Assembly (NCBI GenBank): GCA_900551055.1 | Contig: URUK01000012.1 | Coordinates: 1 to 64,000 of the forward strand | Source of the DNA: an uncultured Prevotella sp. | Lineage (GTDB): Bacteria > Bacteroidota > Bacteroidia > Bacteroidales > Bacteroidaceae | Reading direction: 5' to 3' | DNA: 64,000 nt | Shown here: piece after piece, positions 1 through 8,262 of the stretch | How the letters are laid out: each line of letters starts with the position of its first letter | Position numbering within the stretch: the stretch's first letter is position 1 | The notes under the pieces: model-generated | What the model was told of the DNA's origin: nothing | Database searches by the model: none | Seen by the model: the letters and a program-made list of their open reading frames with translations, nothing else | Made by a program: the position numbers and the translations under genes

Positions 1-754
1 AGAAGGTGAAATAGCTCGTCATGCAGGCGTTGAAGAAATATTTTGAGAATATCATCAGCACGAGTATGCCCAATGCCATGTGTACTGTCTTGTTCGGTAA
101 TGTGCATGTTGCAGCCTTGTGTTTGCTCTGTGTGGCCTTGATTTGTTTCAATACAAGGCTGTACCAATAGCCGACGCGCGTCAGCAGGAATACGGCAAGC
201 AATGCGGTCAACGCAAACCAGCCAACTGCGTGCTGGCCGTAGGGCATCACTATGAGCGCGGCCAGCAGTGGCCCTATGGCGCTGCCGCCGTTGCCTCCTA
301 CCTGGAATATCGACTGCGCAAGGCTTTTCCTCCCACCAGAAGCGAGCTGTGCCACGCGTGACGATTCGGGATGGAATACCGACGAGCCGCAGCCGATGAG
401 TGCAACGGACAGCAGGATTGTCAGAAAGCCGGGTGCAAAGGCCAACGCGAGCAGACCTAAAAGTGTGAAACACATTCCCAAGGCCAGCGAATAAGGCTGT
501 GGATGGCGGTCGGCGTAGTTGCCGATGAACGGCTGGAACACTGACGATGTTATCTGGAACACAAATGTAATGATGCCAATCTGCGCGAATGTGAATCCGA
601 ATTTGTCTTTAAGCAAAGGGTACAAAGCAGGTATGACCGACTGTATCATGTCGTTCAGCAAGTGGCAAGTGCCGATGGTGAAAAGTATTGTATAGACCGT
701 TCCTTCAGTCAGATGCGGATGTCCTTTCAGCTTGTCAAGTACCTTGTTTGTCAT
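1..754 (-). CDS. fsr: MFS transporter, fosmidomycin-resistance (Fsr) type, C-terminal part outside the window
   Basis: The frame stays open from an ATG at 754 down to base 1, giving about 251 residues; the rest lies beyond the left edge. The N-terminus reads MTNKVLDKLKGH and is followed by several hydrophobic helices with MFS features, including NDMIQSVIPALYPLLKDKF in the first helix and FQPFIGNYADRHP at the loop between helices 2 and 3. The last residues, SKYFFNACMTSYFTF, resemble the seventh helix of Fsr-family pumps. Family members are inner-membrane proton-driven exporters of about 400 residues, so roughly 60 percent of the protein is present. A promoter with both Bacteroidetes elements lies just upstream (799-830). 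The family is recognised with good confidence. The true substrate is not visible from sequence; fosmidomycin is only the name-giving drug. Confidence 0.85.
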   Translation of the reverse strand, partial: MTNKVLDKLKGHPHLTEGTVYTILFTIGTCHLLNDMIQSVIPALYPLLKDKFGFTFAQIGIITFVFQITSSVFQPFIGNYADRHPQPYSLALGMCFTLLGLLALAFAPGFLTILLSVALIGCGSSVFHPESSRVAQLASGGRKSLAQSIFQVGGNGGSAIGPLLAALIVMPYGQHAVGWFALTALLAVFLLTRVGYWYSLVLKQIKATQSKHKAATCTLPNKTVHMALGILVLMIFSKYFFNACMTSYFTF

Positions 755-798
755 TATCCTTATACGGTTTTCCCATTATGTGGCTATGTTCAATAATG

Positions 799-830
799 CA
801 AAATTAAGATTTTTTTCTACAAACTGCAAA
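799..830 (-). promoter_or_regulatory. Bacteroidetes-type promoter for the MFS gene
   Basis: On the minus strand TTTG (827-830) is followed after 20 bp by TAATTTTG (799-806), matching the -33/-7 consensus TTTG and TAnnTTTG. The -7 box lies about 45 bp upstream of the MFS start codon. Confidence 0.65.
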
Positions 831-984
831 TCTTTTGTGTGGACATAATAAATTATTTAGTTCCTTCGTTAGAAACTTTATTAGGACCTTTGTCTGTCTT
901 TTCGTTTGCAGTCGCTGGGGTAATACGACAAAGTGGGCTGTACCAAATAGGCACAGCCCAATATTGGAAAAGTTGCGGTTGTGA

Positions 985-1791
985 TTAAATAATCTGTTTA
1001 TCAATGAATAAGGTATATGAAATAGTTTTGCCGTCTTGTTTCTTAACGGTATATACGGTTTCGCCTTTAAGCCCCAAGCCCTTTCGTTGTTCTTCCAACG
1101 TTATTTCCTTGACTGGGCGGTTGTTTATGGCTATGATTATATCGCCTATTTCGATGCCGGCCTGTTCAGCTATGCCCTCTTTCTTTGTATAAACCGTTGA
1201 CAATCCATCCGTCGCAAATGTCTGTGCGGTCGAAGTATGACATGTGTGTTACTGACGATTGTGTATAAGTGCCCTTGTCATTATTGTGCTTTACCCATAC
1301 GGAAGAGCTTGTAGGGTCTATCACAATGTCGTAGAGCGACCATATTTCGTTGCCTATTATGCCTATATAGGGTTTGTCAAATGACAATGCGCCTTTTTCA
1401 TTGAGAGAATAATATATCACAAGGTTTTCAAGTGTGTCGGTCATGCAGAATTTTGCTGCTCTTATTGTAACATCGTCAGAACCTCCGCCAATGCCGTCGG
1501 CCTGTGTGTAGAAATGCGCTTTTGGCACATCAGTAAGATTTAGAGAAGATGCAGCTTCATTGGTAAGGGATATGCTGGAGCCTGAACCTAAATCCATTCT
1601 GAACCAACCTTCCAGTGTGTTTTTGTCGTCAATTTGCAGTTTGGCCTTTACATCAATGCGGTTGTCTTCAAACCGGCTTCAAGTTTAGTGTAATTGTCAA
1701 GTAAATCAGCAGGTAGAGGTGTTTTCAACTGCCGTAGATAGCTCTCGCTGAAATGTCGGACGGAACGGCTGGGGCTGAGCCTCTTGCTTTG
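985..1791 (-). pseudogene. Decayed retropepsin-like aspartyl protease with C-terminal PDZ domain
   Basis: Three reading-frame pieces together spell one protein. The first (about 1791 to 1671) contains ESYLRQLKTPLPADLLDNY and lacks a start codon and signal peptide. The second (1670 to about 1200) carries the aspartyl protease motif MDLGSGSS and IGIIGNEIWSLYDIVID. The third (about 1203 to 985) is a PDZ domain with AEQAGIEIGDIIIAINNRPV. Frame changes fall near 1671 (between LEAG and FEDN) and near 1200 (between CDGWI and STVYTKK). Bacteroidales periplasmic proteases of this type are about 400 residues with an N-terminal signal; only about 270 are represented here. Two frameshifts plus a missing N-terminus make an inactive relic more likely than sequencing error. 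Confidence 0.8.
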
Positions 1792-1963
1792 TTAATTTTC
1801 ACGGCAAAGCATAGCCATCGTTATGTCAGATTGTAAACGCAAACGGCTGTTTGCGCGTCATTTGTTTATTCCGGTTCTGCCCGGATAAAAGTGATGAATA
1901 GAGGTTATGGTAGTAACGTTGGCCTTGTTTCATGCGAGTTTTGTTGCATGTTGGTGGACAAAA

Positions 1964-2095
1964 GGCCGTGTTTTGAAGTGTGATATGCCGTGTTTTGCTG
2001 TGTTAAAGACGGTCATCTTGGTGCTTGATGACCGTTATCTCGCATAAAGATGACGGTCTTTTGGGACTAAGGTGACGGCTTTTGCGCCTTTTCCG
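1964..2095. repeat. Six-unit array of the 22-bp intergenic repeat
   Basis: Six consecutive units start at exactly 22-bp spacing: 1964, 1986, 2008, 2030, 2052 and 2074. Individual units read GGCCGTGTTTTG, TGCCGTGTTTTG, GACGGTCATCTTG, GACCGTTATCTCGC, GACGGTCTTTTGG and GACGGCTTTTGCG over their first half. This is the longest array of a family found at six other intergenic loci in the window. The surrounding gap (1792-2342) holds no credible gene; short frames across it show no family resemblance. Confidence 0.7.
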
Positions 2096-2275
2096 TGTCG
2101 TATTTGTTGCACACTTTTGCGGTGAAAGCTGTAACGCATTGTTATATAGTAAGTTGTGCTTGCACACCGTAGCACTGCGCATTTTCGGTCAAACGTATTC
2201 CTGTCTGTAAATAACGCCGTCACAGAGCATCAACGAAAATCAGTTTGTAAGCGAAATCGCCGTTTGCCTGACATA

Positions 2276-2319
2276 ATGAAAAACCGCGCGTAAGACTATG
2301 TCCATCCTTACGCGCGGTT
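2276..2319 (-). terminator. Rho-independent terminator of pyrF
   Basis: A perfect 13-bp stem (2282-2294 with 2307-2319, AACCGCGCGTAAG and its complement) closes a 12-nt loop. On the minus strand the stem is followed by a T run. It lies just after the pyrF stop codon. Confidence 0.85.
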
Positions 2320-2342
2320 AGCTTCTATGTGAGCTGTTTATG

Positions 2343-3173
2343 TTATTTGTTTTTCAGTTTGTCAAGTTCTGCTGCCATTTCAGTTTGCAGTTCCTTGGCC
2401 TTTGCTGCCGCAATTTCGGCAAAATTTTCGCCGCTTGATGCGTATATTATGCCGCGGCTGCTGTTAACGATTAATCCGCAGTCTTCGGTCATGCCGTATT
2501 TGCACACTTCCTGAAGGCTGCCGCCCTGCGCTCCTACGCCGGGTACGAGGAGGAAGTGGGTAGGTGCTGCCATGCGAATGTCTTTGAACATTTCGCCCTG
2601 CGTTGCCCCGACGACGTACATCATGTTCTCGTCGTTGCCCCAAGCCTGCGACTTACGGATGACTTTCTCAAACAGCCGCTCACCGTCCTGGTCGGTGGTC
2701 AGCTGGAAGTCGTGCGAGCCTTTGTTGCTTGTCAGCGCAAGCAGTATGACCCATTTCTCTTCATATTGCAGGAACGGGGTAACGCTGTCTTCGCCCATAT
2801 ACGGAGCTACGGTCAGCGAGTCGACATCGTATTCCCCGAAGAATGTGCGCGCATACATGGCCGATGTGTTGCCGATGTCGCCGCGTTTGGCGTCGGCAAT
2901 GATGAAATGGTTTGGATAATTCTCCTTCAGGTACTTTACGGTACGCTCGAAAGAAGCCAATCCTTTTGTGCCCATGCACTCGTAGAAGGCGAGGTTGGGC
3001 TTGTATGCCACGCAGTAATTGGCGGTAGCGTCGATTATGGCTTTGTTGAAATCAAAAACCGGGTCGTCGTTTCCAAGCAGGTGCTGTGGGATTTTCTTGA
3101 TGTCGGTGTCAAGTCCTACGCAAAGAAAAGTTTTCTTTGTGAAAATCTGTTCGATGAGTTGTTGTCGGTTCAT
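2343..3173 (-). CDS. pyrF: Orotidine-5'-phosphate decarboxylase (type 2)
   Basis: This cytosolic enzyme decarboxylates OMP to UMP, the last step of pyrimidine synthesis. The 276-residue length fits the larger type 2 subfamily rather than the roughly 240-residue E. coli form. The phosphate and catalytic region reads FIIADAKRGDIGNTSAMYA, holding the Lys/Asp cluster that defines the family, and the start of the barrel reads FLCVGLDTDIKKIP. The phosphate-gripper end is seen as LLVPGVGAQGG, followed by VNSSRGIIYAS. The ATG at 3173 opens the conserved N-terminus. It lies downstream of prfA on the same strand, but an inverted 8-bp repeat array (3191-3295) separates the two, so co-transcription is uncertain. 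A strong terminator follows at 2276-2319. Confidence 0.95.
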   Translation of the reverse strand: MNRQQLIEQIFTKKTFLCVGLDTDIKKIPQHLLGNDDPVFDFNKAIIDATANYCVAYKPNLAFYECMGTKGLASFERTVKYLKENYPNHFIIADAKRGDIGNTSAMYARTFFGEYDVDSLTVAPYMGEDSVTPFLQYEEKWVILLALTSNKGSHDFQLTTDQDGERLFEKVIRKSQAWGNDENMMYVVGATQGEMFKDIRMAAPTHFLLVPGVGAQGGSLQEVCKYGMTEDCGLIVNSSRGIIYASSGENFAEIAAAKAKELQTEMAAELDKLKNK

Positions 3174-3190
3174 TGTTATTGCTTTTTATA

Positions 3191-3295
3191 GTGACAAGTT
3201 GACAAGCAGACAAGTAAACAAGGATATTTCCTTTGAAAGTGGATGCACAACTGTTGCAATGTCCTTGTCTGCTTGTATCTTGTTTGCTTGTCAAC
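3191..3295. repeat. Inverted pair of 8-bp tandem repeat arrays
   Basis: The left arm is four 8-bp units ending in ACAAG (GTGACAAG, TTGACAAG, CAGACAAG, TAAACAAG; 3191-3222). The right arm (3264-3295) carries the same kind of unit in inverted orientation (CTTGTCTG, CTTGTAT, CTTGTTTG, CTTGTCAA). The arms can fold on each other across about 40 bases. The array starts 5 bp from the prfA stop codon and fills the gap before pyrF. Similar structures with different unit sequences occur at 24754 and 60521. Confidence 0.75.
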
Positions 3296-3300
3296 TTGGT

Positions 3301-4413
3301 TTACAGTTCCGCTTCTTTCATTCTTTCTGCGTTCTCGGCTACGGTCAATGCGTCAATCATGTCCTTGATGTTGCCGCCGAGAAAGCCTTGCAGGTCGTGC
3401 GTGGTGTAGCCGATGCGGTGGTCGGTCACGCGGCCTTGCTGGAAGTTGTACGTGCGTATTTTCGCGCTGCGGTCGCCTGTTGAGACGAGTGTCTTGCGGC
3501 GGCTCGCTATGTCGTCGATGTATTTCTGGTGCTCGCGGTCGTATATGAACGTGCGAAGGCGCGACAGTGCGCGCTCCTTGTTCTTCGGCTGGTCGCGCGT
3601 TTCGGTACATTCAATGAGTATTTCTTCCACTTCGCCTGTGTTCGGGTTCTTCCAGGGATAGCGCAGGCGCACGCCTGACTCCACTTTGTTGACGTTCTGT
3701 CCGCCGGCACCCGAGCTTCTGAATGTGTCCCACTTGATGTCGCCCTCATTGATATTCACTTCAAACTTGTCGGCCTCGGGCAGTACGGCCACAGTCGCCG
3801 CGCTGGTGTGCATACGGCCCTGTGTTTCGGTGGCAGGTACACGTTGCACGCGGTGTACGCCTGACTCGTATTTCAATGTGCCGTACACATTGTCGCCGCT
3901 GACGGCAAAATCAATCTCCTTGTAACCGCCTACCGCACCCTCGCTTACGCTCGTAACGGAGAGCGTCCAGCCCATACAGTCGCAGAACTTCTTGTACATC
4001 TGGAACAAGTCTCCGGCGAACAGCGCGGCCTCGTCGCCTCCGGTGCCTGCCCGTATTTCCATTTGAACGTTCTTTGCGTCCTCCGGGTCTTTCGGTACAA
4101 GCGCCATTTTTATTTCCTCTTCAATCTTGGGCTGCAGCTCTTCGTTGACCTGCAGCTCTTCGCGCGCCATTTCCTTAAGGTCGGGGTCGCTCTCGTTTGC
4201 AAGTATGTCTTTCGCTTCTTTGATGGAGTTGAGGCACGCAATGTATTTTTTGCGTGCCTTCATTATGTCGTCAAGGTCTTTGTATTCGCGCGTAAGCCGC
4301 ACATATCTTTCCTGGTCTGCAATTACAGACGGGTCGGTGATAAGCGTTGAGATTTCTTCGTAACGGCTTTCAAGACCTTCAAGTTTTTCCAATATGCTGT
4401 TGTTGTCGGGCAT
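3301..4413 (-). CDS. prfA: Peptide chain release factor 1
   Basis: Release factor 1 reads UAA and UAG stop codons on the ribosome and triggers peptide release. The 370-residue protein has the universal GGQ loop in SGAGGQNVNKVESGVRL (about residues 240-256) and the PAT stop-codon tripeptide in HRVQRVPATETQGRMHTSAA, which separates RF1 from RF2 (SPF). The helical N-terminal domain is complete from MPDNNSILEKLEGLESRYEE. Its ATG lies only 3 bp after the purM stop codon, so purM and prfA are almost certainly one transcript. The length is close to the family norm of about 360. Confidence 0.97.
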   Translation of the reverse strand: MPDNNSILEKLEGLESRYEEISTLITDPSVIADQERYVRLTREYKDLDDIMKARKKYIACLNSIKEAKDILANESDPDLKEMAREELQVNEELQPKIEEEIKMALVPKDPEDAKNVQMEIRAGTGGDEAALFAGDLFQMYKKFCDCMGWTLSVTSVSEGAVGGYKEIDFAVSGDNVYGTLKYESGVHRVQRVPATETQGRMHTSAATVAVLPEADKFEVNINEGDIKWDTFRSSGAGGQNVNKVESGVRLRYPWKNPNTGEVEEILIECTETRDQPKNKERALSRLRTFIYDREHQKYIDDIASRRKTLVSTGDRSAKIRTYNFQQGRVTDHRIGYTTHDLQGFLGGNIKDMIDALTVAENAERMKEAEL

Positions 4414-4416
4414 GGC

Positions 4417-5589
4417 TTAGTAGTTAAATTCTCCGTATTCCGATTTTATGGTAAGGCTCTTTTGGCCTTCCTCGATGTGGCCTATCACCTGTGCGTCAAT
4501 GTTGAAACTCTTGCTAATGGCAATCACTTGCTCCGCTATTTCCGGTCTTACGTAGATTTCCATACGGTGTCCCATGTTGAACACTTTATACATTTCTTGC
4601 CAGTCGGTGCCGCTTTGCTCCTTTATTATTCTGAACAATGGAGGTACGGGGAACATGTTGTCTTTCACTACGCGGCAGTTGTCGCCGACGAAGTGGAGTA
4701 CCTTTGTCTGTGCTCCTCCGGTGCAATGCACCATTCCGTTTATCTCAGGGCGCAGCTCGTCGAGCACTTTCTTTATGACGGGAGCGTATGTACGAGTGGG
4801 GGAGAGGACTAACTGGCCTGCGTTTACAGGTGCGTCAGGTACGGTGTCGGTCAGTTTGTAACTGCCGCTATATACCAGTTCTTCAGGCACGGCATGGTCG
4901 TAAGTCTCAGGATATTTCTCTGCGATGTATTTTGCAAATACGTCATGGCGTGCGCTTGTCAGTCCGTTGCTTCCCATTCCGCCATTGTAGCTGTTTTCAT
5001 AAGTTGCCTGACCGAACGATGCAAGGCCTACGATTACGTCGCCCGGGCGGATGTTTGCATTGTTGATTACGTCGCTTCTCTTCATCCTGCACGTAACGGT
5101 AGAGTCAACGATAATTGTCCTTACGAGGTCGCCTACATCAGCTGTCTCACCGCCTGTTGCGTAGATGCCTATGCCCATGTCGCGCATGCTGGCCAGCAGT
5201 TCGTCTGTACCGTTGATTATGGCTGATATGACATCGCCCGGTACAAGCATCTTGTTGCGTCCTATGGTGCTTGAAACGAGGATATTGTCGACAGCTCCTA
5301 CGCACAGCAAGTCGTCGGTGTTCATTATAAGAGCGTCTTGAGCTATGCCTTTCCACACGCTAAGGTCTCCGGTTTCTTTCCAATATGCGTATGCCAGTGA
5401 CGATTTTGTTCCGGCTCCGTCGGCGTGCATTATGTTGCAATATTCAGGGTCGCCGCCGAGAATGTCAGGTATTATCTTGCAAAAAGCTTGTGGATATATA
5501 CCTTTGTCGATGTTCTTTATTGCGTTGTGAACATCCTCCTTTGCAGCGGAAACGCCGCGCATCATGTATCTGTTGCTTGTATCCATCAT
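4417..5589 (-). CDS. purM: Phosphoribosylformylglycinamidine cyclo-ligase (AIR synthase)
   Basis: PurM closes the imidazole ring of FGAM with ATP to give AIR in purine synthesis. The sequence shows the glycine-rich nucleotide region DILGGDPEYCNIMHADGAGT near the N-terminus, NTDDLLCVGAVDNILVSSTI, and ATGGETADVGDLVRTIIVD, all conserved in the PurM/PurL ATP-grasp-like fold. At 390 residues it is longer than the 345-residue E. coli enzyme. Two adjacent ATG codons open the frame (5589 and 5586), and either may be used. The gene runs directly into prfA with a 3-bp gap. Upstream, toward aroE, two short stems (5631-5663 and 5669-5684) sit in the 105-bp spacer and may separate transcription units. Confidence 0.95.
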   Translation of the reverse strand: MMDTSNRYMMRGVSAAKEDVHNAIKNIDKGIYPQAFCKIIPDILGGDPEYCNIMHADGAGTKSSLAYAYWKETGDLSVWKGIAQDALIMNTDDLLCVGAVDNILVSSTIGRNKMLVPGDVISAIINGTDELLASMRDMGIGIYATGGETADVGDLVRTIIVDSTVTCRMKRSDVINNANIRPGDVIVGLASFGQATYENSYNGGMGSNGLTSARHDVFAKYIAEKYPETYDHAVPEELVYSGSYKLTDTVPDAPVNAGQLVLSPTRTYAPVIKKVLDELRPEINGMVHCTGGAQTKVLHFVGDNCRVVKDNMFPVPPLFRIIKEQSGTDWQEMYKVFNMGHRMEIYVRPEIAEQVIAISKSFNIDAQVIGHIEEGQKSLTIKSEYGEFNY

Positions 5590-5694
5590 CTGTATTTGTT
5601 ATGGGGTTGGGGTAGTTTTTTGTATGTTGATGTTTCAAGGCATTGTCGTATTGTCTTGAAACACAAGGATGCGGAATGCCGCATGGGGATGGTT

Positions 5695-6438
5695 CTATTT
5701 CCCATTCCAGAATTCCCAGCTCGCAAAGGCTTGCAGGAGCAGCATTTCAAGACCATTCTTGACGGTGGCTCCGTGTTCGGCCCCTTTCCTCATAAAGAGA
5801 GTTTGGTCGGGATTATAAAGCAGGTCGTATAACAAAGTCCTGCTGTCCATTGCATCGTAAGGCAGTAACGGACATTCGTCAATATGAGGGTACATTCCGC
5901 ATGGAGTGCAGTTTACAATGACATTGTATTCGCGTATTACGTCGGGAGTTATCTTGTTATATTGTATTGTGCCGGGACGTTCGTACCTGCTGACAAATAC
6001 AGTCTCAAGACCGAGCGATTTCAAACCATAGTTAATGGCTTTTGAAGCTCCGCCAGTTCCGAGTATCAGGGCTTTTTTATGGAAACGCTCAAGCAAAGGC
6101 TCTATGCTTCTGGTAAAGCCTATCACATCGCTGTTATATCCTTTCAATTTCGTCTCATTGCCTTTGTGCTCTACGCGTATTACATTGACCGCACCGATGG
6201 CGCGGGCCTCGGGACTTATGGTGTCAAGGTAACTCATCACTTTTTCCTTGTATGGAATAGTGACATTCAGCCCTCTTAGTTCGGGATTTGAAGCCAGCAC
6301 CTCAGGAAAATCATCGATTGAGGGGATTTCAAAGTTGATATACTCTGCGTCGATGTTCTCGTTTGCAAACTTCTCGTTAAAATAACTGATGGAGAAAGAA
6401 TGCCCGAGAGGATAGCCGATAAGTCCGTATTTGTCCAT
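5695..6438 (-). CDS. aroE: Shikimate 5-dehydrogenase
   Basis: AroE reduces 3-dehydroshikimate to shikimate with NADPH on the route to chorismate. The shikimate-binding serines appear in GLIGYPLGHSFSISYF, the catalytic Lys in NVTIPYKEKVM, and the second Asp in GYNSDVIGF. The Rossmann dinucleotide site is ALILGTGGASKAI. The frame also contains an upstream Met (6474), but that extension would overlap ubiE; MDKYGLIGYPLG at 6438 matches the family N-terminus and starts 8 bp after the ubiE stop. The 247-residue length is slightly shorter than E. coli AroE (272). Co-transcription with ubiE/menG is likely. Both serve the chorismate-to-menaquinone flow completed by the men cluster 20 kb away. Confidence 0.93.
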   Translation of the reverse strand: MDKYGLIGYPLGHSFSISYFNEKFANENIDAEYINFEIPSIDDFPEVLASNPELRGLNVTIPYKEKVMSYLDTISPEARAIGAVNVIRVEHKGNETKLKGYNSDVIGFTRSIEPLLERFHKKALILGTGGASKAINYGLKSLGLETVFVSRYERPGTIQYNKITPDVIREYNVIVNCTPCGMYPHIDECPLLPYDAMDSRTLLYDLLYNPDQTLFMRKGAEHGATVKNGLEMLLLQAFASWEFWNGK

Positions 6439-6446
6439 ATCTCTTG

Positions 6447-7184
6447 TTATTTTATTGCGAAATAGCATGTGCATATGCCGAAGGTGAGTCTCGTAAATCT
6501 CGCTTCTGCAAATCCTGCCTTCTTGAAAATACCTTCCATTTCCTCGCCCTGCGGGAACGATTCGATGGTGGATATCAGATATTTATAGGCTTCACTGTCC
6601 TTGGATATAAGTCTTCCGTACAGGGGAAGGATGCTGTGTGAATATATCCAGAATAATTGTTTCATCGGAAATTTTATAGGACGGCTAAGTTCGAGGATAC
6701 TTAGTTGACCGCCTTTTTTGAGAACCCTGCACATTTCTTTCAGGCAAGCATCGAGGTTTTGAAAGTTCCTTATGCCGAATGCGGCCGTCAAGGCATCGAA
6801 CGTATTGTCGGAAAATGACATGTGCTCGCAGTCTTCTTTCATAAATGAAATCACGTCATCAAGTCCGGTCGCCTTGACTTTTTCGCTGCCAATACGCATC
6901 ATTCCTTCGGAAATGTCAATGCCTACTACGCTTTCCGGATGTAGCTTCTTGGTCGACATTATGGCGAAATCCCCCGTGCCAGTTGCGATGTCGAGAATTT
7001 TCTTAGGCTTGTATGGTACGAGTTGCCTTATCGCCTTTTTCCGCCAAAGGAAGTCTATGCCGAATGAAAGACGGTGGTTGAGCGTGTCGTAGGAATGGGC
7101 GATGTTGTTGAACATCGTCTCCACTTGTCTGCTCTTTTCTTCGCCGTTTCCGTATGGCGTTATGCGTTCTTGTCGGTAAGTCAT
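6447..7184 (-). CDS. menG: Demethylmenaquinone methyltransferase
   Basis: This class I SAM methyltransferase adds the final methyl group to demethylmenaquinone at the inner membrane. The SAM site reads ILDIATGTGDFAIMS, followed by the acidic residue in VVGIDISEGMMRIG, and the UbiE/MenG signature is seen in NRLSFGIDFLWRKKAI near the N-terminus and TAAFGIRNFQNLD mid-protein. Length (245) matches the family. The symbol ubiE is also used, but the men cluster in this window and the anaerobic lineage point to menaquinone as the substrate. It sits 8 bp upstream of aroE. Confidence 0.93.
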   Translation of the reverse strand: MTYRQERITPYGNGEEKSRQVETMFNNIAHSYDTLNHRLSFGIDFLWRKKAIRQLVPYKPKKILDIATGTGDFAIMSTKKLHPESVVGIDISEGMMRIGSEKVKATGLDDVISFMKEDCEHMSFSDNTFDALTAAFGIRNFQNLDACLKEMCRVLKKGGQLSILELSRPIKFPMKQLFWIYSHSILPLYGRLISKDSEAYKYLISTIESFPQGEEMEGIFKKAGFAEARFTRLTFGICTCYFAIK

Positions 7185-7305
7185 TTTTGAAATAGGCTCT
7201 GATTGTCGATGATTGACAACTGAAGAAAAGGCTTGACATATGTATTGTTGCGAATGAATACAAAATGTTTCAAACCTCTTCTTTCAGCTTGTGCAGATAT
7301 TGCCT

Positions 7306-8253
7306 TTATAATGTCTTCAGATATTCTGTAACGTTTTTTTCTATACGGGCTGCGATGTCACCCTCTTCCGCAGCTTTATCAAACTTGTCGCCGGTGATGT
7401 GCTCAAATAGCTCTATGTAACGTTCGCTCACGCTTTCCGCGTATTCGTCTGTAATTTCAGGCATAGTCTGTCCCGGTTCGTTCATGAAATTGTGTTCTAT
7501 GAGCCATTGGCGTACAAATTCTTTTGAGAGTTGACGCTGCGGTTCGCCTTTCTCTAATTTCTCCTCATAGCCGTCTGCATAGAAATAACGGCTGCTGTCT
7601 GGAGTGTGTATCTCGTCAATGAGGTAAACTTTCCCGTCACGTTTGCCGAATTCGTATTTTGTGTCAACAAGTATGAGGCCGTGTTTTGCGGCAATTTCCT
7701 GTCCACGTGCGAAAATCTTACGGGTATAGTTCTCCATTACTTCATAGTCTTCTTTGCTGACAATGCCCTGTGCGATTATTTCTTCTTTTGAAATATTCAT
7801 GTCATGGCCTTCGTCTGCTTTAGTTGTGGGGGTTATGATTGGTTCGGGGAAACGTTGATTTTCGCGCATTCCGTCCGGCAGTTTCACGCCGCACAATTCA
7901 CGGCAGCCCTTTTGGTATTCACGCCAAGCAGAACCCGTAAGAATTGAGCGGATAATCATTTCAACGCGGAAGCCTTCACATTTCAGTCCGACTGTAACCA
8001 TTGGATCGGGGGTTGCAAGCTTCCAGTTGGGGCAGATATCTGTTGTCTGGTCAAGGAATTTTGATGCAATTTGGTTGAGCACTTGCCCTTTGAATGGTAT
8101 GCCTTTGGGCAGAACCACGTCGAAGGCTGAAATCCTGTCGGTTGCTATCATGACGAGCAGGTCGTCGTTAATGTTGTAAACATCGCGTACCTTTCCGTGG
8201 TAAACGCTTTTTTGTCCTTCAAAATGGAAATCGGTTCTTGTTAATGCCTTCAT
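7306..8253 (-). CDS. purC: Phosphoribosylaminoimidazole-succinocarboxamide synthase (SAICAR synthetase)
   Basis: PurC condenses CAIR with aspartate using ATP in purine synthesis. The N-terminal segment YHGKVRDVYNINDDLLVMIA and RISAFDVVLPKGIPFKGQVL are hallmark substrate and nucleotide motifs, and GLILVDTKYEFGK with LIDEIHTPDSSRY are the C-terminal metal/ATP signatures. The protein has 315 residues, resembling the longer ADE1-type enzyme rather than the 237-residue E. coli form. It starts 9 bp after phoH on the same strand, which suggests a phoH-purC transcript. Confidence 0.96.
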   Translation of the reverse strand: MKALTRTDFHFEGQKSVYHGKVRDVYNINDDLLVMIATDRISAFDVVLPKGIPFKGQVLNQIASKFLDQTTDICPNWKLATPDPMVTVGLKCEGFRVEMIIRSILTGSAWREYQKGCRELCGVKLPDGMRENQRFPEPIITPTTKADEGHDMNISKEEIIAQGIVSKEDYEVMENYTRKIFARGQEIAAKHGLILVDTKYEFGKRDGKVYLIDEIHTPDSSRYFYADGYEEKLEKGEPQRQLSKEFVRQWLIEHNFMNEPGQTMPEITDEYAESVSERYIELFEHITGDKFDKAAEEGDIAARIEKNVTEYLKTL

Positions 8254-8262
8254 TGTCTTATT

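Noticed and set aside
935..959. Hairpin GGGCTGT/ACAGCCC downstream of the pseudogene
   Set aside because: It is a short 7-bp stem without a T tail on either strand.
1964..2095. 22-bp arrays as a CRISPR array
   Set aside because: There are no unique spacers between identical repeats. The units are contiguous, degenerate and in part palindromic, and no cas gene is in the window.
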